This document shows positions 41,065-50,549 of a stretch of 64,000 nt of DNA, piece by piece. The first letter of the stretch is position 1, and the number at the start of each line of letters is the position of its first letter. The notes under the pieces are model-generated. The model worked only from the letters and a program-made list of their open reading frames with translations. It did not search any database and was not told where the DNA came from. This DNA is from Brevibacillus antibioticus. Its GTDB lineage: Bacteria > Bacillota > Bacilli > Brevibacillales > Brevibacillaceae. The position numbers and the translations under genes were made by a program. The stretch covers positions 3,498,501 through 3,562,500 of the forward strand of contig NZ_SZNK01000001.1 of the NCBI RefSeq assembly GCF_005217615.1, given 5' to 3'.

Positions 41065-42432
41065 TCAAATGGTGCATAGCCATTTTCGCAGCTTGCGGCT
41101 TGCAGACGGCTGGCTGATTCCGAGCGCTTCCGCTACTTTTGTTGTCGTTTTATGCTGTTCATACGCCCGGTGGACGAGCTGACGCTCCACCTCGTCCATT
41201 GCATCCTGCATCGCTATCACTCGATCGACCTTGATCCCTTTGTGCTCCCTGTACTCTTGATTATGAATATAACGCGGAATTTGCGCGGGCGTAATGAGGA
41301 CATCGTGAGACGTGACGACGAGCCGTTCTACCACATTTTCCAACTCCCGCACATTGCCAGGCCAATCGTATTCACTGAGGATGCGATAGCAGGTGTCTGC
41401 GAGCTGTCTCTCCAAGCAGTACTTTTGCGAAAAGACATTCAGAAAATAATGAACGAGCACGGGTATTTCTTCCTGCCGTTCGCGCAGCGGCGGAATCTCC
41501 AACGGGACGACGTGAATGCGATAGTACAAATCCTCGCGAAACTTGCCTTCCTTGACCATTTGCCGCAGGTTTTTATTCGTGGCCGTGATCAGCTTTACAT
41601 CGACTTTTCGCGAGACAGAGCTTCCTACGGGCGTAATCGTTTTTTCTTGCAACACATTCAACAGCTTCACTTGCAAGGAGAGGGACATTTCCCCGATCTC
41701 GTCCAAAAACAGCGTGCCTCCGTTTGCCTTTTCAATCAAGCCTGCCTTGCCATCTTTGTCCGCTCCTGTAAAAGCACCCTTTTCATACCCAAACAGCTCT
41801 GACTCCAGCAATGTCTCGGGAATGGCTCCACAGTTGATGTGTACGAATGGCTTGTCCACTCTCGGACTGCACTCGTGGATGTATTTGGCTAGCACGCCTT
41901 TTCCGACGCCTGATTCTCCTAGCAAGATCATGGATGATTCTACCTGCGACAGTTTTTTGGCCATCATGGCGACCTGCTCCATGGACTGACTGCGGTAGAT
42001 CAAGCTCGTCTCTCCTTTTTTTCTGTTGTTCTCCTTGGTCATTTCACTCTGCAAGACCGTCCCGATGTACTTGACTTCATGTAATTCCTGCTGTAGTTGC
42101 TCCTGGCTAGTGATATCAATGAAAGTATGGATGACTCCGCTAAATTTTCCTTCCTGATCCCAAATCGGTTTGCCTTCCACAAAAAGCTTGCGATTTTTGC
42201 GGGTAGTTTGAATCGTGTGTACCTTTTTCTTGTCACGAATGACCCGCATCGTAATCGTTGGCGCAAAATAGCCGAGGTGATGAAACTCCTCGATCGGCTT
42301 GCCCATCATCTCCGCTGGATCAATTCCGAAAAATTCCTCATATCTTCCCGAGCCATACAAAGTCCTGCCTTCTGCGTCTGTTACGTGCACGATATCAAAC
42401 AGTGAGCCTATCAGGGCTTCATAATCGATCAT
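41065..42432 (-). CDS. PAS-containing sigma-54-dependent transcription activator
   Basis: 455 residues. A PAS domain comes first (LFDIVHVTDAEGRTLYGSG, FIDITSQEQL), then an AAA+ domain with Walker A GESGVGKG, the sigma-54 contact GAFTGA (in ELFGYEKGAFTGADKDGKAG), Walker B GGTLFLDEIGEM and EYDWPGNVRELENVVERL. It ends in a Fis-like HTH (TTKVAEALGISQPSASRKLR). It should open sigma-54 promoters in response to a small molecule sensed by the PAS domain. I saw no -24/-12 promoter beside it, so its target is unknown. It follows the dctR gene by eight bases. Confidence 0.88.
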   Translation of the reverse strand: MIDYEALIGSLFDIVHVTDAEGRTLYGSGRYEEFFGIDPAEMMGKPIEEFHHLGYFAPTITMRVIRDKKKVHTIQTTRKNRKLFVEGKPIWDQEGKFSGVIHTFIDITSQEQLQQELHEVKYIGTVLQSEMTKENNRKKGETSLIYRSQSMEQVAMMAKKLSQVESSMILLGESGVGKGVLAKYIHECSPRVDKPFVHINCGAIPETLLESELFGYEKGAFTGADKDGKAGLIEKANGGTLFLDEIGEMSLSLQVKLLNVLQEKTITPVGSSVSRKVDVKLITATNKNLRQMVKEGKFREDLYYRIHVVPLEIPPLRERQEEIPVLVHYFLNVFSQKYCLERQLADTCYRILSEYDWPGNVRELENVVERLVVTSHDVLITPAQIPRYIHNQEYREHKGIKVDRVIAMQDAMDEVERQLVHRAYEQHKTTTKVAEALGISQPSASRKLRKWLCTI

Positions 42433-42440
42433 GGCGTTCC

Positions 42441-43175
42441 CTACCTCCCGTGCCCCGCATCTTGTGGAGTGACACGTACATAACGATTCGTCGGTCTGCC
42501 TACCCCACCATAGCTGACATCCATTCTGACACTCCCGCTCTTCTCCAGATAGTCCAAATACCGTCTGGCCGTCACTCTCGCAATCCCTACGCGTTCGGCC
42601 ACGGCATCTGCCGAGAGAGGCTGACTCTCTTTCTCGATCTGGCGCATGATTTGCTCCATGGTGACAGCGTGTAGTCCCTTCGGCAGCACTACCCTGCCTG
42701 GAGTGACATCCGCTTGTTCTTTTTCCGGGCTTTTACGGAATAATAGCTGGTCGACCTCGTCCTGGGATGCCGTTCCCTCCCAATCAATCTGTCGGCGAAA
42801 CTCTCGATAGTTTTCCAACGACTGCTTGATCCGTTCAAACTGAAACGGCTTGATAATATAGTCCATCGCCCCATTGCGCAGCATCGATTGGATCGTGGTC
42901 TTGTCCTTTGCAGCTGTCACGACGATGACGTCCACAGCATGTTTGGCGGCGCGCAACTCCATCAACGCCTTCACCCCGTCCTGGATCGGCATGAAAATAT
43001 CAATGATTACCAAGTCAGGTGTGAGCTTATTCACTAGCTTGAGTCCATCCACCCCGTTGGCTACAATTCCGACCACGACAAAGCCCGGGACGCGCTCAAT
43101 GAACTGCTTGTTGATTTCCTGAACCATCGGATCGTCTTCCATAATCAGTACGCGAATGTGATCGTGATCCTTCTT
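42441..43175 (-). CDS. dctR: CitB/DctR-type response regulator
   Basis: 244 residues from the ATG at 43175 (GGTGGAGAG upstream); the frame to 43313 is an extension inside the kinase gene. The receiver has IRVLIMEDDPMVQEINKQFI, acceptor Asp in PDLVIIDIFMP and Lys in GAMDYIIKPFQFER. The C-terminal part is the CitT/DctR HTH (PLSADAVAERVGIARVTARR, SVRMDVSYGGVGRPTNRYVR). It pairs with the overlapping kinase DctS and should turn on C4-dicarboxylate transport, here dctP at 49209. Confidence 0.85.
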   Translation of the reverse strand, partial: KKDHDHIRVLIMEDDPMVQEINKQFIERVPGFVVVGIVANGVDGLKLVNKLTPDLVIIDIFMPIQDGVKALMELRAAKHAVDVIVVTAAKDKTTIQSMLRNGAMDYIIKPFQFERIKQSLENYREFRRQIDWEGTASQDEVDQLLFRKSPEKEQADVTPGRVVLPKGLHAVTMEQIMRQIEKESQPLSADAVAERVGIARVTARRYLDYLEKSGSVRMDVSYGGVGRPTNRYVRVTPQDAGHGR

Positions 43176-44811
43176 CATGACTCTCCACCTCCCACATCGG
43201 AAACGTAATGAGAAAGCTGGCCCCTTCTCCTCGTGCCGAATGGCAAACCAGCTCACCTCCCCCTTTATTGACCAATTGATGCACCAGATGCAGACCGAGT
43301 CCACGGTGCGCACGTTCTTTTGTCGAATATCCCCGTTCCAGCATGCGTCGGCGCATCTCTTCGTCCATACCGATTCCGTTGTCCTCCACCAGAATGGAGC
43401 AAATCTCTTCGTCTTGCTCGATACTGATCATGATTTCCTTATCCCCGCGTTCGATGCACTCCAGTGAATCAAAGGCATTCTCGATCAGATTCCCCAAAAT
43501 GAGCACGAAATTATGATGATCCATGTAAGCCGGAAACCGTTCCAGATGACTCCTGCGATCAATGACAACACGGATGCCCAGCTCTCTTCCACGACTTACT
43601 TTACCGATCAAGAGTCCTGATAAATTCTCATCCATGATCCGCGTCGTTAAAAAGGAGGTGAGCTCCTCCTGCTGCTCGTTGACCTCGAACAAATACGTGA
43701 GTGCCTTTTCATGCTGATGGAGCTGGAGCAAGCCTGCGATGGTATGCAAATGATTCATGTGCTCGTGATTTTGTACCCGCAGCGCACCGACGAATTCTTT
43801 TACACCCGTCAGCTCCTCCGCCATTCTCGCCACTTCTGTTCTGTCCTGAAAAATCGCAATGGCGCCGACGATCTTTTCCTCGACCTTGATCAGAAAACGG
43901 TTGGACCAGAGCAGCGTATTGCCTACGTGAATTTCCGTGTTGGTAAAATTCTGGCGAAGCTCCAACACTTCTGGTAATCTGGTGTCGTGCAGGACAGACC
44001 GTATGTGCTTGCCCAGTACTTCTCCTTCTATGCCAAAAATTTGCTTCGCCCTGTCGTTAAAGATCGTGATTCGCTCCCGATTATCGATGGCGATAACTCC
44101 CTCATGCATGGCATGGAAGGTTGCGGTTCTCTCTACCAGGATGCGCGCGATTTCGTCTGGCTCCAGGTCGAGCATCTGCTTTTTCATGTGACGGGCCAAC
44201 TGATAAGAGCCCCACACCCCGAACAATAAGGAGAAGAAAAAGGTCAGCGCGATATTGTTCCGTTCGCTGTACAAGATCCCCCAAACGTCAGGCATGACAC
44301 GTCCGACCAAGACAACACCCACCTGCTGATGCTGGTCATCCATGATCGGCACGTAGGCACGTAGAGCCGTTCCCATCTCTCCTTTGACTTTTTGAAAATA
44401 GGAGTGCTCGGCATAGGCCTCATCTACCGCGGGGTCCATAAACACCGTACCAACCCGCTCATCTAGCGGGTCTGAGTAACGGACACGCTCCCTATTCAAC
44501 ACGACGATATACGTCACATCATTGACGACGCGCAGGCTGTTTGCTGTCGGTTGGATGACCTTCCACCCGTCCGGCTCCTGAATGCTTTTTTGTACATTGG
44601 GAATCGTCGCAACCGTGCGCGCTGTGGTCATCAGCCGTTGTCCCAGTTGGGTTTCCGTAATCCGAATAATCCCTCCGGCCATGATTAAGCTTCCGATGAT
44701 CAAGGAAAAAAGAACGATTCCGACGGAGAGTAGCATAATCTTCCATTTAATTGTTAAGCGTTCGAACAGGTCCGTTCTTTCCTTTCCATTGGGTTTGCAA
44801 CTCGTATTCAT
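43096..44811 (-). CDS. dctS: DctS/DcuS-type sensor histidine kinase
   Basis: 571 residues. A membrane segment (KIMLLSVGIVLFSLIIGSLI), an extracytoplasmic PAS-like domain (residues about 60-185) and a second segment come first. Then a PAS domain (GVIAIDNRERITIFNDRAKQ), the phosphoacceptor His in RVQNHEHMNHLHTIAGLLQL, and an ATPase domain (LILGNLIENAFDSL, VEDNGIGMDEEM, RGLGLHLVHQLV). This is the architecture of dicarboxylate/citrate sensors. It overlaps dctR by 80 bases. Its start lies only 17 bases from the divergent dctB start, so one start or the promoters must lie inside coding DNA; MLLSVG at 44736 is a later candidate. Confidence 0.85.
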   Translation of the reverse strand: MNTSCKPNGKERTDLFERLTIKWKIMLLSVGIVLFSLIIGSLIMAGGIIRITETQLGQRLMTTARTVATIPNVQKSIQEPDGWKVIQPTANSLRVVNDVTYIVVLNRERVRYSDPLDERVGTVFMDPAVDEAYAEHSYFQKVKGEMGTALRAYVPIMDDQHQQVGVVLVGRVMPDVWGILYSERNNIALTFFFSLLFGVWGSYQLARHMKKQMLDLEPDEIARILVERTATFHAMHEGVIAIDNRERITIFNDRAKQIFGIEGEVLGKHIRSVLHDTRLPEVLELRQNFTNTEIHVGNTLLWSNRFLIKVEEKIVGAIAIFQDRTEVARMAEELTGVKEFVGALRVQNHEHMNHLHTIAGLLQLHQHEKALTYLFEVNEQQEELTSFLTTRIMDENLSGLLIGKVSRGRELGIRVVIDRRSHLERFPAYMDHHNFVLILGNLIENAFDSLECIERGDKEIMISIEQDEEICSILVEDNGIGMDEEMRRRMLERGYSTKERAHRGLGLHLVHQLVNKGGGELVCHSARGEGASFLITFPMWEVESHEEGSRSHSRTDYGRRSDGSGNQQAVH

Positions 44812-44828
44812 TTAACATAAGCAGGTGT

Positions 44829-45884
44829 ATGAAGATGAAATCATTGGTAACCAGTACATTCATTGTCCTGCTCGGACTTGTGAGCGCTGTCATTATAGGC
44901 TTTGGACCGGATCTCCTGATGGAAAACAGAGGATACGACGAAGAACAGATAGGACTGTCCAACCAAATTATTATCAAGTTCAGCCACGTGATCGCGGAAA
45001 ATACGCCAAAGGGACTAAGCATCGAACGTTTTTCCCAGTTGGTGAAGGAAAAGACCAAAGGACGTGTAGAGGTACAGGTCTTTCCCAACAGTATCCTTCA
45101 CACCGAGAAAACCGAGATGGCTGCCTTGCAAAACGGCGAGATCCAGATGATTGCACCTGCATTCTCCTATCTCTCTACCAGCATTCCCGAGTGGGCTGTC
45201 CTTGACCTGCCCTATCTGTTTCGATCGCAAGAGGATGTCGAAACTGTATTCAATGGAGAAATCGGCCAAATACTATTTGATAAGATAGAAGATTCTGACA
45301 TGAAAGGGCTCGCCTTCTGGGGAAGCGGCTTTAAGCAAGTGACAGCCAATCGCCCGTTGATCATGCCTTCCGATTTTGTTGGCCAACGCTTGCGCATCAT
45401 TCCAGGCAACGTGATCAAAGCTCAGTTTCGCACGCTCCAAGCAATCCCTGTAGGCTCTTCCTTCAATGAATTATACAGCATGCTGGCGGCCGGAAAAGTA
45501 GACGGCGAAGAAAATACGATCTCCAATGTGTACACCAAACGACTCTACCAAGTACAAAAGCATATGACGATCAGCAATCACAGCTATTTGGGCTATGCCG
45601 TCATCATTAATAAAACGTTTTGGAACAATCTCCCCGCCGATATTCAGCAGGCCATATCAGAAGCCATGCAGGAGGCGACAGCTTACAATAATCAATTGGC
45701 TGTCTCGATGAATGACAAACAGCTGCGCTTGCTCCAAGAAAATGGGGGAATGCACATCCACTTACAGACAGCAGATGAGCGCGCGGCCTGGATCGCGGCA
45801 TTACAGCCTGTCTACGATCAATTCGCTCCAAGTATCGGAGAACCTTTGATGCAGAAAATCAGAGAGCTCCACCAACGCCGGTGA
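44829..45884 (+). CDS. dctB: TRAP-type dicarboxylate-binding protein, DctB-like co-sensor
   Basis: 351 residues from the ATG at 44829 (AGCAGGTG upstream). An N-terminal anchor (SLVTSTFIVLLGLVSAVIIG) is followed by a DctP-type binding domain: IIIKFSHVIAENTPKGLSIE, FSQLVKEKTKGRVEVQVFPN, AVLDLPYLFRSQEDVE, GSGFKQVTANRPL, VDGEENTISNVYTKRLYQVQ. No TRAP membrane subunits (DctQ, DctM) are nearby. Beside dctS-dctR it fits the Bacillus DctB role, in which a TRAP-like binding protein aids sensing and a separate symporter moves the substrate. Confidence 0.82.
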   Translation: MKMKSLVTSTFIVLLGLVSAVIIGFGPDLLMENRGYDEEQIGLSNQIIIKFSHVIAENTPKGLSIERFSQLVKEKTKGRVEVQVFPNSILHTEKTEMAALQNGEIQMIAPAFSYLSTSIPEWAVLDLPYLFRSQEDVETVFNGEIGQILFDKIEDSDMKGLAFWGSGFKQVTANRPLIMPSDFVGQRLRIIPGNVIKAQFRTLQAIPVGSSFNELYSMLAAGKVDGEENTISNVYTKRLYQVQKHMTISNHSYLGYAVIINKTFWNNLPADIQQAISEAMQEATAYNNQLAVSMNDKQLRLLQENGGMHIHLQTADERAAWIAALQPVYDQFAPSIGEPLMQKIRELHQRR

Positions 45885-45889
45885 AGCTC

Positions 45890-47344
45890 TCAAGCAATCT
45901 CCTCGCTCTGCTCCTTGCGCATGGGCAAAATGAGCGTAAAAACTGATCCCTCTGACGTGCTCTTTGCGAGGAGGAGATCTCCGCCAAGTGCCTTCGCCAT
46001 CATGCGAGAATAGGACAGCCCTAAACCGAGTCCACGTACTTTGTCTTTTTTATTGCTTCCCCGGAAAAAACGCTCAAACACAAGAGGCTGTTCCTTTGCG
46101 GGTATTCCTGGCCCATCGTCTTTGACGTCGATTCGTAAATCTGTGCCCGTTTTGTAGAGAGTGAGCTCTATGCTCCCCTTCTCACCAACAGCTTGTTTCG
46201 CGTTGTTCAAAAGGTTAATCAGGATTTGCTGCACACGGCCCGGATCGACATAGATCATCATCTGCTTTTCCAGAACCTCAACGGTAAATGTGACGTGACC
46301 GAGGTCATGGACAATCTGCCATTGTGAGGCGATCTCCCGGATCAGCTTGTTCACGTTTTGCTCTTCCTGACAAACGGTGATCGCTCCTACGGCAAATGAA
46401 TTGAAGTCTAGCAAATCCTCTACCATTTTTTGCAGGCGCTTCGTTTCCTTCAAGCAGATTTCCAAAAACTCCTTCTGCTCCTCACCGGAAACCACCTCGT
46501 CGTTAATTGCCTGGATTAATCCGCTAATCGTCGTAACAGGGGTTTTCAGCTCGTGTGTCACCCCAGCCAAAAGCTCTGTTCGCATGCTTTCCAGCTGCCG
46601 AAGACGGTCGGCCATTTCCGCAAACGTATGCACCAGCTCGTGAATTTCCTTTTCCTTGATCGTTTTATTGATTAAGACGTCGTAGTTTCCTTCCACGATC
46701 TGTCGTGCAGACATCACCACATTTTGAATCGGGTCAGAAAGCTTCCGTGCATGAAAATAAATAACCGCCCAGCCAAGCACACCCAAACTCCCCAGCATGA
46801 TGACCAAGTATTGGATTTCTTCTTTCCCTACCTTGATATCTGTTTCAGGGAAAAGCAAGATCACCTTGCCAATGATTCGGTCATTAAACTCCAAATTTTT
46901 CCTGATTACATACAAGATCTCACCTGACGGATGCCTCACTTTATCCTGCTTATCTGCTTGCTCCAACAACTCCGGTGCTGCCTGCTGCAAAGGAGGCGGA
47001 AGTTTAGTTGGCCGACTGTATACGACCTTTCCTTTTACATCTTCAACGAACAAAATCAAGTTGCGATCAACACCCATAAACTTGCGCCGATTATCCAATA
47101 CCTGATGAAGCTTTTCTCCCACCAAAATATTTCCAACATCATCGACGACTCGATCAGCCACTTCCTCTGCAAACAGTCGCGTGACCTCGATCTGCTTTTC
47201 AATCGCAGCATACTTGATCCAATAGGCAGAAACAGCCCCAATGATGAGCAATCCGATCACGAGGGTGAGTAGATAGCGCGTGGTCCAATAGCGCAGCAAC
47301 GATACGGGCTCATTGTTTTTAATAAACACAGAATTGATACCCAA
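45890..47344 (-). CDS. HisKA-type sensor histidine kinase
   Basis: 484 residues. Two membrane segments (YLLTLVIGLLIIGAVSAYWI and YLVIMLGSLGVLGWAVIYFH) flank an extracytoplasmic domain of about 140 residues. A HAMP domain (RKLSDPIQNVVMSARQIVEG), HisKA with LLAGVTHELKTPVTTISGLI, and a complete ATPase domain (LINLLNNAKQAV, VKDDGPGIPAKE, GLGLGLSYSRMMAKALGG) follow. It overlaps its regulator gene by 26 bases. It converges with dctB, ending five bases from it. Signal unknown; membrane or wall stress is a usual input for this type. Confidence 0.88.
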   Translation of the reverse strand: MGINSVFIKNNEPVSLLRYWTTRYLLTLVIGLLIIGAVSAYWIKYAAIEKQIEVTRLFAEEVADRVVDDVGNILVGEKLHQVLDNRRKFMGVDRNLILFVEDVKGKVVYSRPTKLPPPLQQAAPELLEQADKQDKVRHPSGEILYVIRKNLEFNDRIIGKVILLFPETDIKVGKEEIQYLVIMLGSLGVLGWAVIYFHARKLSDPIQNVVMSARQIVEGNYDVLINKTIKEKEIHELVHTFAEMADRLRQLESMRTELLAGVTHELKTPVTTISGLIQAINDEVVSGEEQKEFLEICLKETKRLQKMVEDLLDFNSFAVGAITVCQEEQNVNKLIREIASQWQIVHDLGHVTFTVEVLEKQMMIYVDPGRVQQILINLLNNAKQAVGEKGSIELTLYKTGTDLRIDVKDDGPGIPAKEQPLVFERFFRGSNKKDKVRGLGLGLSYSRMMAKALGGDLLLAKSTSEGSVFTLILPMRKEQSEEIA

Positions 47345-47999
47345 CCCCTCTTTGGGTCTTGATTTCGCCTTCCTGAACTGGCCAATTCTCCAATGTCTTT
47401 CTGACCCGCTTGATCGCTAGGTCTACAGCACGATCACTCCCATCATAGTCCATTCCCCATACTTGTTCGATCAATTGCTCACGGGTAAAGGTCTGATTCG
47501 GATTTTGTGCCAGAAAAAGCAACAGGGACAAATCGCGCGGGTGAAACGTCAGTTCGAGACCGTGCAGCGTCACGTGGTGGGACTGAAAGTTTATTTTTAA
47601 GCTTCCAAATAGTCGGGTTTCCTGATCTTTCACCAAAATAACGGAGCGGCGCAGTACCGCATTGACTCGTGCAACTACTTCATCCGCGACAAAAGGCTTC
47701 GTTATGTAGTCGTCTGCCCCTTGATTGAGTCCTTTGAGCTTTTGGTCTGTCTGACCGAGCGCCGTCATGATAATGACCGGACAGGAGCTCTTTTCGCGAA
47801 TGTACTGGAGGATCTCCCAGCCGTTGCGTTCAGGGAGCATGACATCCAACAGAACCAGATCCGGCTTTTTTTCGTCAAAAAGCTCCATCGCCTCGATTCC
47901 GTCGTTCGCTTGCCAAACCTCATACTCTGCCTTTTGCAAGTAAGCCTTCAGCACGCGCGCTATCACCAGTTCATCTTCTACCACCAAAATGCTTTTCAT
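47319..47999 (-). CDS. OmpR/PhoB-type response regulator
   Basis: 226 residues. The receiver has SILVVEDELVIARVLKAYLQ, acceptor Asp in PDLVLLDVMLPERNGWEIL and Lys in DDYITKPF. The winged-helix C-terminus (LTFHPRDLSLLLFLAQNPNQ, TFTREQLIEQVWGMDYDGSD, TQRGVGYQFC) is complete. First gene of a two-gene unit with the kinase at 45890. The ATG at 47999 has GGGAAGAT upstream. Targets unknown; the stalk protein gene at 48211 is in the same direction but behind a terminator. Confidence 0.9.
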   Translation of the reverse strand: MKSILVVEDELVIARVLKAYLQKAEYEVWQANDGIEAMELFDEKKPDLVLLDVMLPERNGWEILQYIREKSSCPVIIMTALGQTDQKLKGLNQGADDYITKPFVADEVVARVNAVLRRSVILVKDQETRLFGSLKINFQSHHVTLHGLELTFHPRDLSLLLFLAQNPNQTFTREQLIEQVWGMDYDGSDRAVDLAIKRVRKTLENWPVQEGEIKTQRGVGYQFCVY

Positions 48000-48144
48000 A
48001 TCTTCCCTACCTGATTTACAGACATATGATCATTCCTATTCGAGAATTCTCGCACGGTCTATCTAATCGTCTACGTACTTCTATTCTATCAGTTTACAAC
48101 CTTGTATTAAAATTTGGCTTTGATGTTTTTGGAAAATGGGAAAA

Positions 48145-48183
48145 AAGCCTTGCATCCTGTGAAAAGGAGCAAGACTTTTTTTG
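48145..48183 (-). terminator. Terminator of the stalk-protein gene
   Basis: On the minus strand AAAAAGTCTTGC, a loop, GCAAGGCTTTTTT. A strong stem with a T-run, about 30 bases after the stop at 48211. Confidence 0.8.
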
Positions 48184-48210
48184 TGAGAAACGTCCCCACT
48201 TTCGTTCATT

Positions 48211-48960
48211 TTACACGTCAAAGTTGATGTCTTCGTCGCTAGCATCGCCTTCGAACTCATAAATCGTATCGTCAGAATCGCTGTCGATGATTTCACCTTT
48301 AATGTCGGCATCTTCGAAATCCTTGTCGTCCCAGATATCTTTGATAATATCCTCAACGAGTGCCTCTACATCGCCATCGTCGTCCAGATCATCGAATTCA
48401 TCTTGGTATTTATCCAGATTGATCTTGATTTTTACATCAATATCATCCTCATCGCCCTTCAGGGAGATACTCCATTTGAGGTCTTTGTAGTCATCGTAAT
48501 CAGAATTCAGATCATCTTCCAGATCATCCAAGGCATCCTGAATATCATCCTTTTTATTGCTACTGCTATTGTTTTTCTTGTTGTTTTTCAAATCATAGAT
48601 CTCTTTGTTCAGGCTATCGATGGTGTTTTGCAGACTTCTGATTTGAGCATCACGTGCAGCCAACTCGTTTGCGTGTTGGGAGTTAGGCATGTCTTTTACC
48701 GTAATGGTGTACTTCGCGCCATCCCATGCTACATCCTTGTTGAATACGCCAGCCATCATGCGAAGTGGAATGTACGTGGTTCCATTTACGATGAATGGTT
48801 CGATTGTTGTTGGAACAGCTGCACCGTTATAGATAACTTTAATGTTGTTGTACTTAGCTTGTAGATTCTTCGTTCCAGTCGCTGCTTGAGAGCTCGTCGG
48901 AATAAGTGTGGTAGTCAGAATCAACGCTGAGGCGATCGCCAGATATTGCTTCTTGAACAT
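48211..48960 (-). CDS. Secreted protein with copper-amine-oxidase-like N-domain and acidic tail
   Basis: 249 residues from the ATG at 48960 (GGAGG upstream). A signal peptide (LAIASALILTTTLIPTSSQA, cut after AQA-like SQAA) precedes a stalk domain of the copper amine oxidase N-terminal type (VIYNGAAVPTTIEPFIVNGT, TYIPLRMMAGVFNKDVAWDG). That is followed by a short coiled coil (AARDAQIRSLQNTIDSLNKE) and about 110 residues very rich in Asp and Glu (DDIQDALDDLEDDLNSDYDD and so on). The domain is a cell-wall-associated fold common in Paenibacillaceae. The acidic part may bind Ca2+; inference only. Confidence 0.75.
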   Translation of the reverse strand: MFKKQYLAIASALILTTTLIPTSSQAATGTKNLQAKYNNIKVIYNGAAVPTTIEPFIVNGTTYIPLRMMAGVFNKDVAWDGAKYTITVKDMPNSQHANELAARDAQIRSLQNTIDSLNKEIYDLKNNKKNNSSSNKKDDIQDALDDLEDDLNSDYDDYKDLKWSISLKGDEDDIDVKIKINLDKYQDEFDDLDDDGDVEALVEDIIKDIWDDKDFEDADIKGEIIDSDSDDTIYEFEGDASDEDINFDV

Positions 48961-49208
48961 AGAAAATCCTCCATTCTCCCGGTTGTCTGTTTCCTTCGTG
49001 TCACTATGTACATTACTTACTTTACCTATCGTTCGTGTCGAGAGTATGTCAACAATTGAATTTTTCCTTTCCAAATTGAGGGGATTTCCATGACCAAAAG
49101 GACCAAAACAACCAATATGACCGTATCATTTTCAATTTTTCACACCATTTATACAATGCAAAAGAGAGGAATAAAGCGCTTTCATTTTTTGGAGGAGGAG
49201 TGGATTCG

Positions 49209-50501
49209 ATGCGGATCAACTTTAAAAATCTGACCGTACAAGTCGTTATTGCCATCATTCTCGGTATCTTAGTTGGTCATTTTGCACCCAAATTCGGCGC
49301 AGAGCTGAAGGTGTTGGCCGATATTTTTGTCAAACTGATCAAAATGGTCATTCCACCGATTGTCTTCTTCACCATAGTAAATGGAATCGCCAGTATGGGA
49401 GACATGAAAAAGGTCGGTAAGATCGGCGGCAAAGCACTGCTCTATTTTGAAATCGTTACCACAATCGCATTGGCGATCGGACTGTTGGTTGTCAACCTGA
49501 TCAAGCCCGGGGTAGGCTTTGACAAAACGGGACTGACCAGTGGGGACGTCTCTAAGTACACGGAGGCTGCTGCTCAGAGTAACAATGGCTTTATTCATTT
49601 TATTACGGGGATCATCCCGGAAAACGTCGTCGGGGCTATGGCAAATGGCGAGCTGTTGCCGATTCTGTTCTTCGCTGTCCTGTTTGGCCTCTCACTCGCT
49701 GCCATGGGGCAAGCGTCCCAACCTGTCATCAAGCTGTTTGACAAGCTGACACACGGATTTTTTGGTGTCGTCAACATGATCATGAAGGTTTCTCCAATTG
49801 CTGCATTTGGTGCAATGGCGTACACGATTGGCAAATTCGGCATTGGTTCGTTGACCAGACTGGGCCTTTTAATGACGGCTGTCTACATCACGATGTTTTT
49901 GTTCATTATTCTCATATTGGGCGGGATCGCTCGCTACCACAAATTCAGCATCTTCTCATTTATCAAATACATTCGGGAGGAAATCCTGCTCGTGCTTGGC
50001 ACCTCCTCCTCAGAGTCCGCTCTCCCGAGAATGATAGATCGGCTGGGGAAGTACGGCTGCTCCAAATCCGTTGTCGGTCTGGTCGTACCAACGGGCTACT
50101 CGTTTAACCTGGATGGTACCTCGATCTATTTATCTATGGCTGCCATTTTTATCGCCCAGGCATATGGCATCGAGCTCAGCTTCTGGGAACAGGCCACCCT
50201 TTTAGGAATCCTGATGATTACGTCAAAAGGGGCTGCCGGTGTCACAGGTTCTGGCTTCATTACACTCGCCGCTACCTTGGCAGCCTTCCCTATCATTCCA
50301 GTCGAAGGCATTGCCCTTTTGCTCGGCGTTGATCGATTCATGTCAGAAGCTCGTGCCATCACGAATCTGATCGGAAATGGCGTAGCTGCCGTGGTCATCG
50401 CCAAGCATGAAAATGAGTTCCATCCGGGACGCGTCCAGCAAACAGATGAAACTGCCATCGAGTCAGACAACGAGTCAGAACCAAAACCGCTCATGGCCTA
50501 G
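49209..50501 (+). CDS. dctP: DAACS-family C4-dicarboxylate:cation symporter
   Basis: 430 residues from the ATG at 49209, with GGAGGAGGAG nine bases upstream; an in-frame GTG at 49200 falls within that site. Eight or so membrane segments and the family motifs are present: [20 protein letters not shown], the serine-rich hairpin [15 protein letters not shown], the [15 protein letters not shown] motif and [20 protein letters not shown]. It moves succinate, fumarate, malate or aspartate with Na+ or H+. The DctSR/DctB set 3.3-8 kb to its left is the probable controller. A bidirectional terminator follows. Confidence 0.87.
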   Translation: MRINFKNLTVQVVIAIILGILVGHFAPKFGAELKVLADIFVKLIKMVIPPIVFFTIVNGIASMGDMKKVGKIGGKALLYFEIVTTIALAIGLLVVNLIKPGVGFDKTGLTSGDVSKYTEAAAQSNNGFIHFITGIIPENVVGAMANGELLPILFFAVLFGLSLAAMGQASQPVIKLFDKLTHGFFGVVNMIMKVSPIAAFGAMAYTIGKFGIGSLTRLGLLMTAVYITMFLFIILILGGIARYHKFSIFSFIKYIREEILLVLGTSSSESALPRMIDRLGKYGCSKSVVGLVVPTGYSFNLDGTSIYLSMAAIFIAQAYGIELSFWEQATLLGILMITSKGAAGVTGSGFITLAATLAAFPIIPVEGIALLLGVDRFMSEARAITNLIGNGVAAVVIAKHENEFHPGRVQQTDETAIESDNESEPKPLMA

Positions 50502-50507
50502 TCCCTA

Positions 50508-50547
50508 TAAAAAAGAGGTTCTCCTATTGCAAGAGAACCTCTTTTTG
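50508..50547. terminator. Bidirectional terminator
   Basis: AAAAAGAGGTTCTC pairs with (A)GAGAACCTCTTTTT between two convergent genes. T-runs in both directions. Confidence 0.88.
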
Positions 50548-50549
50548 CT

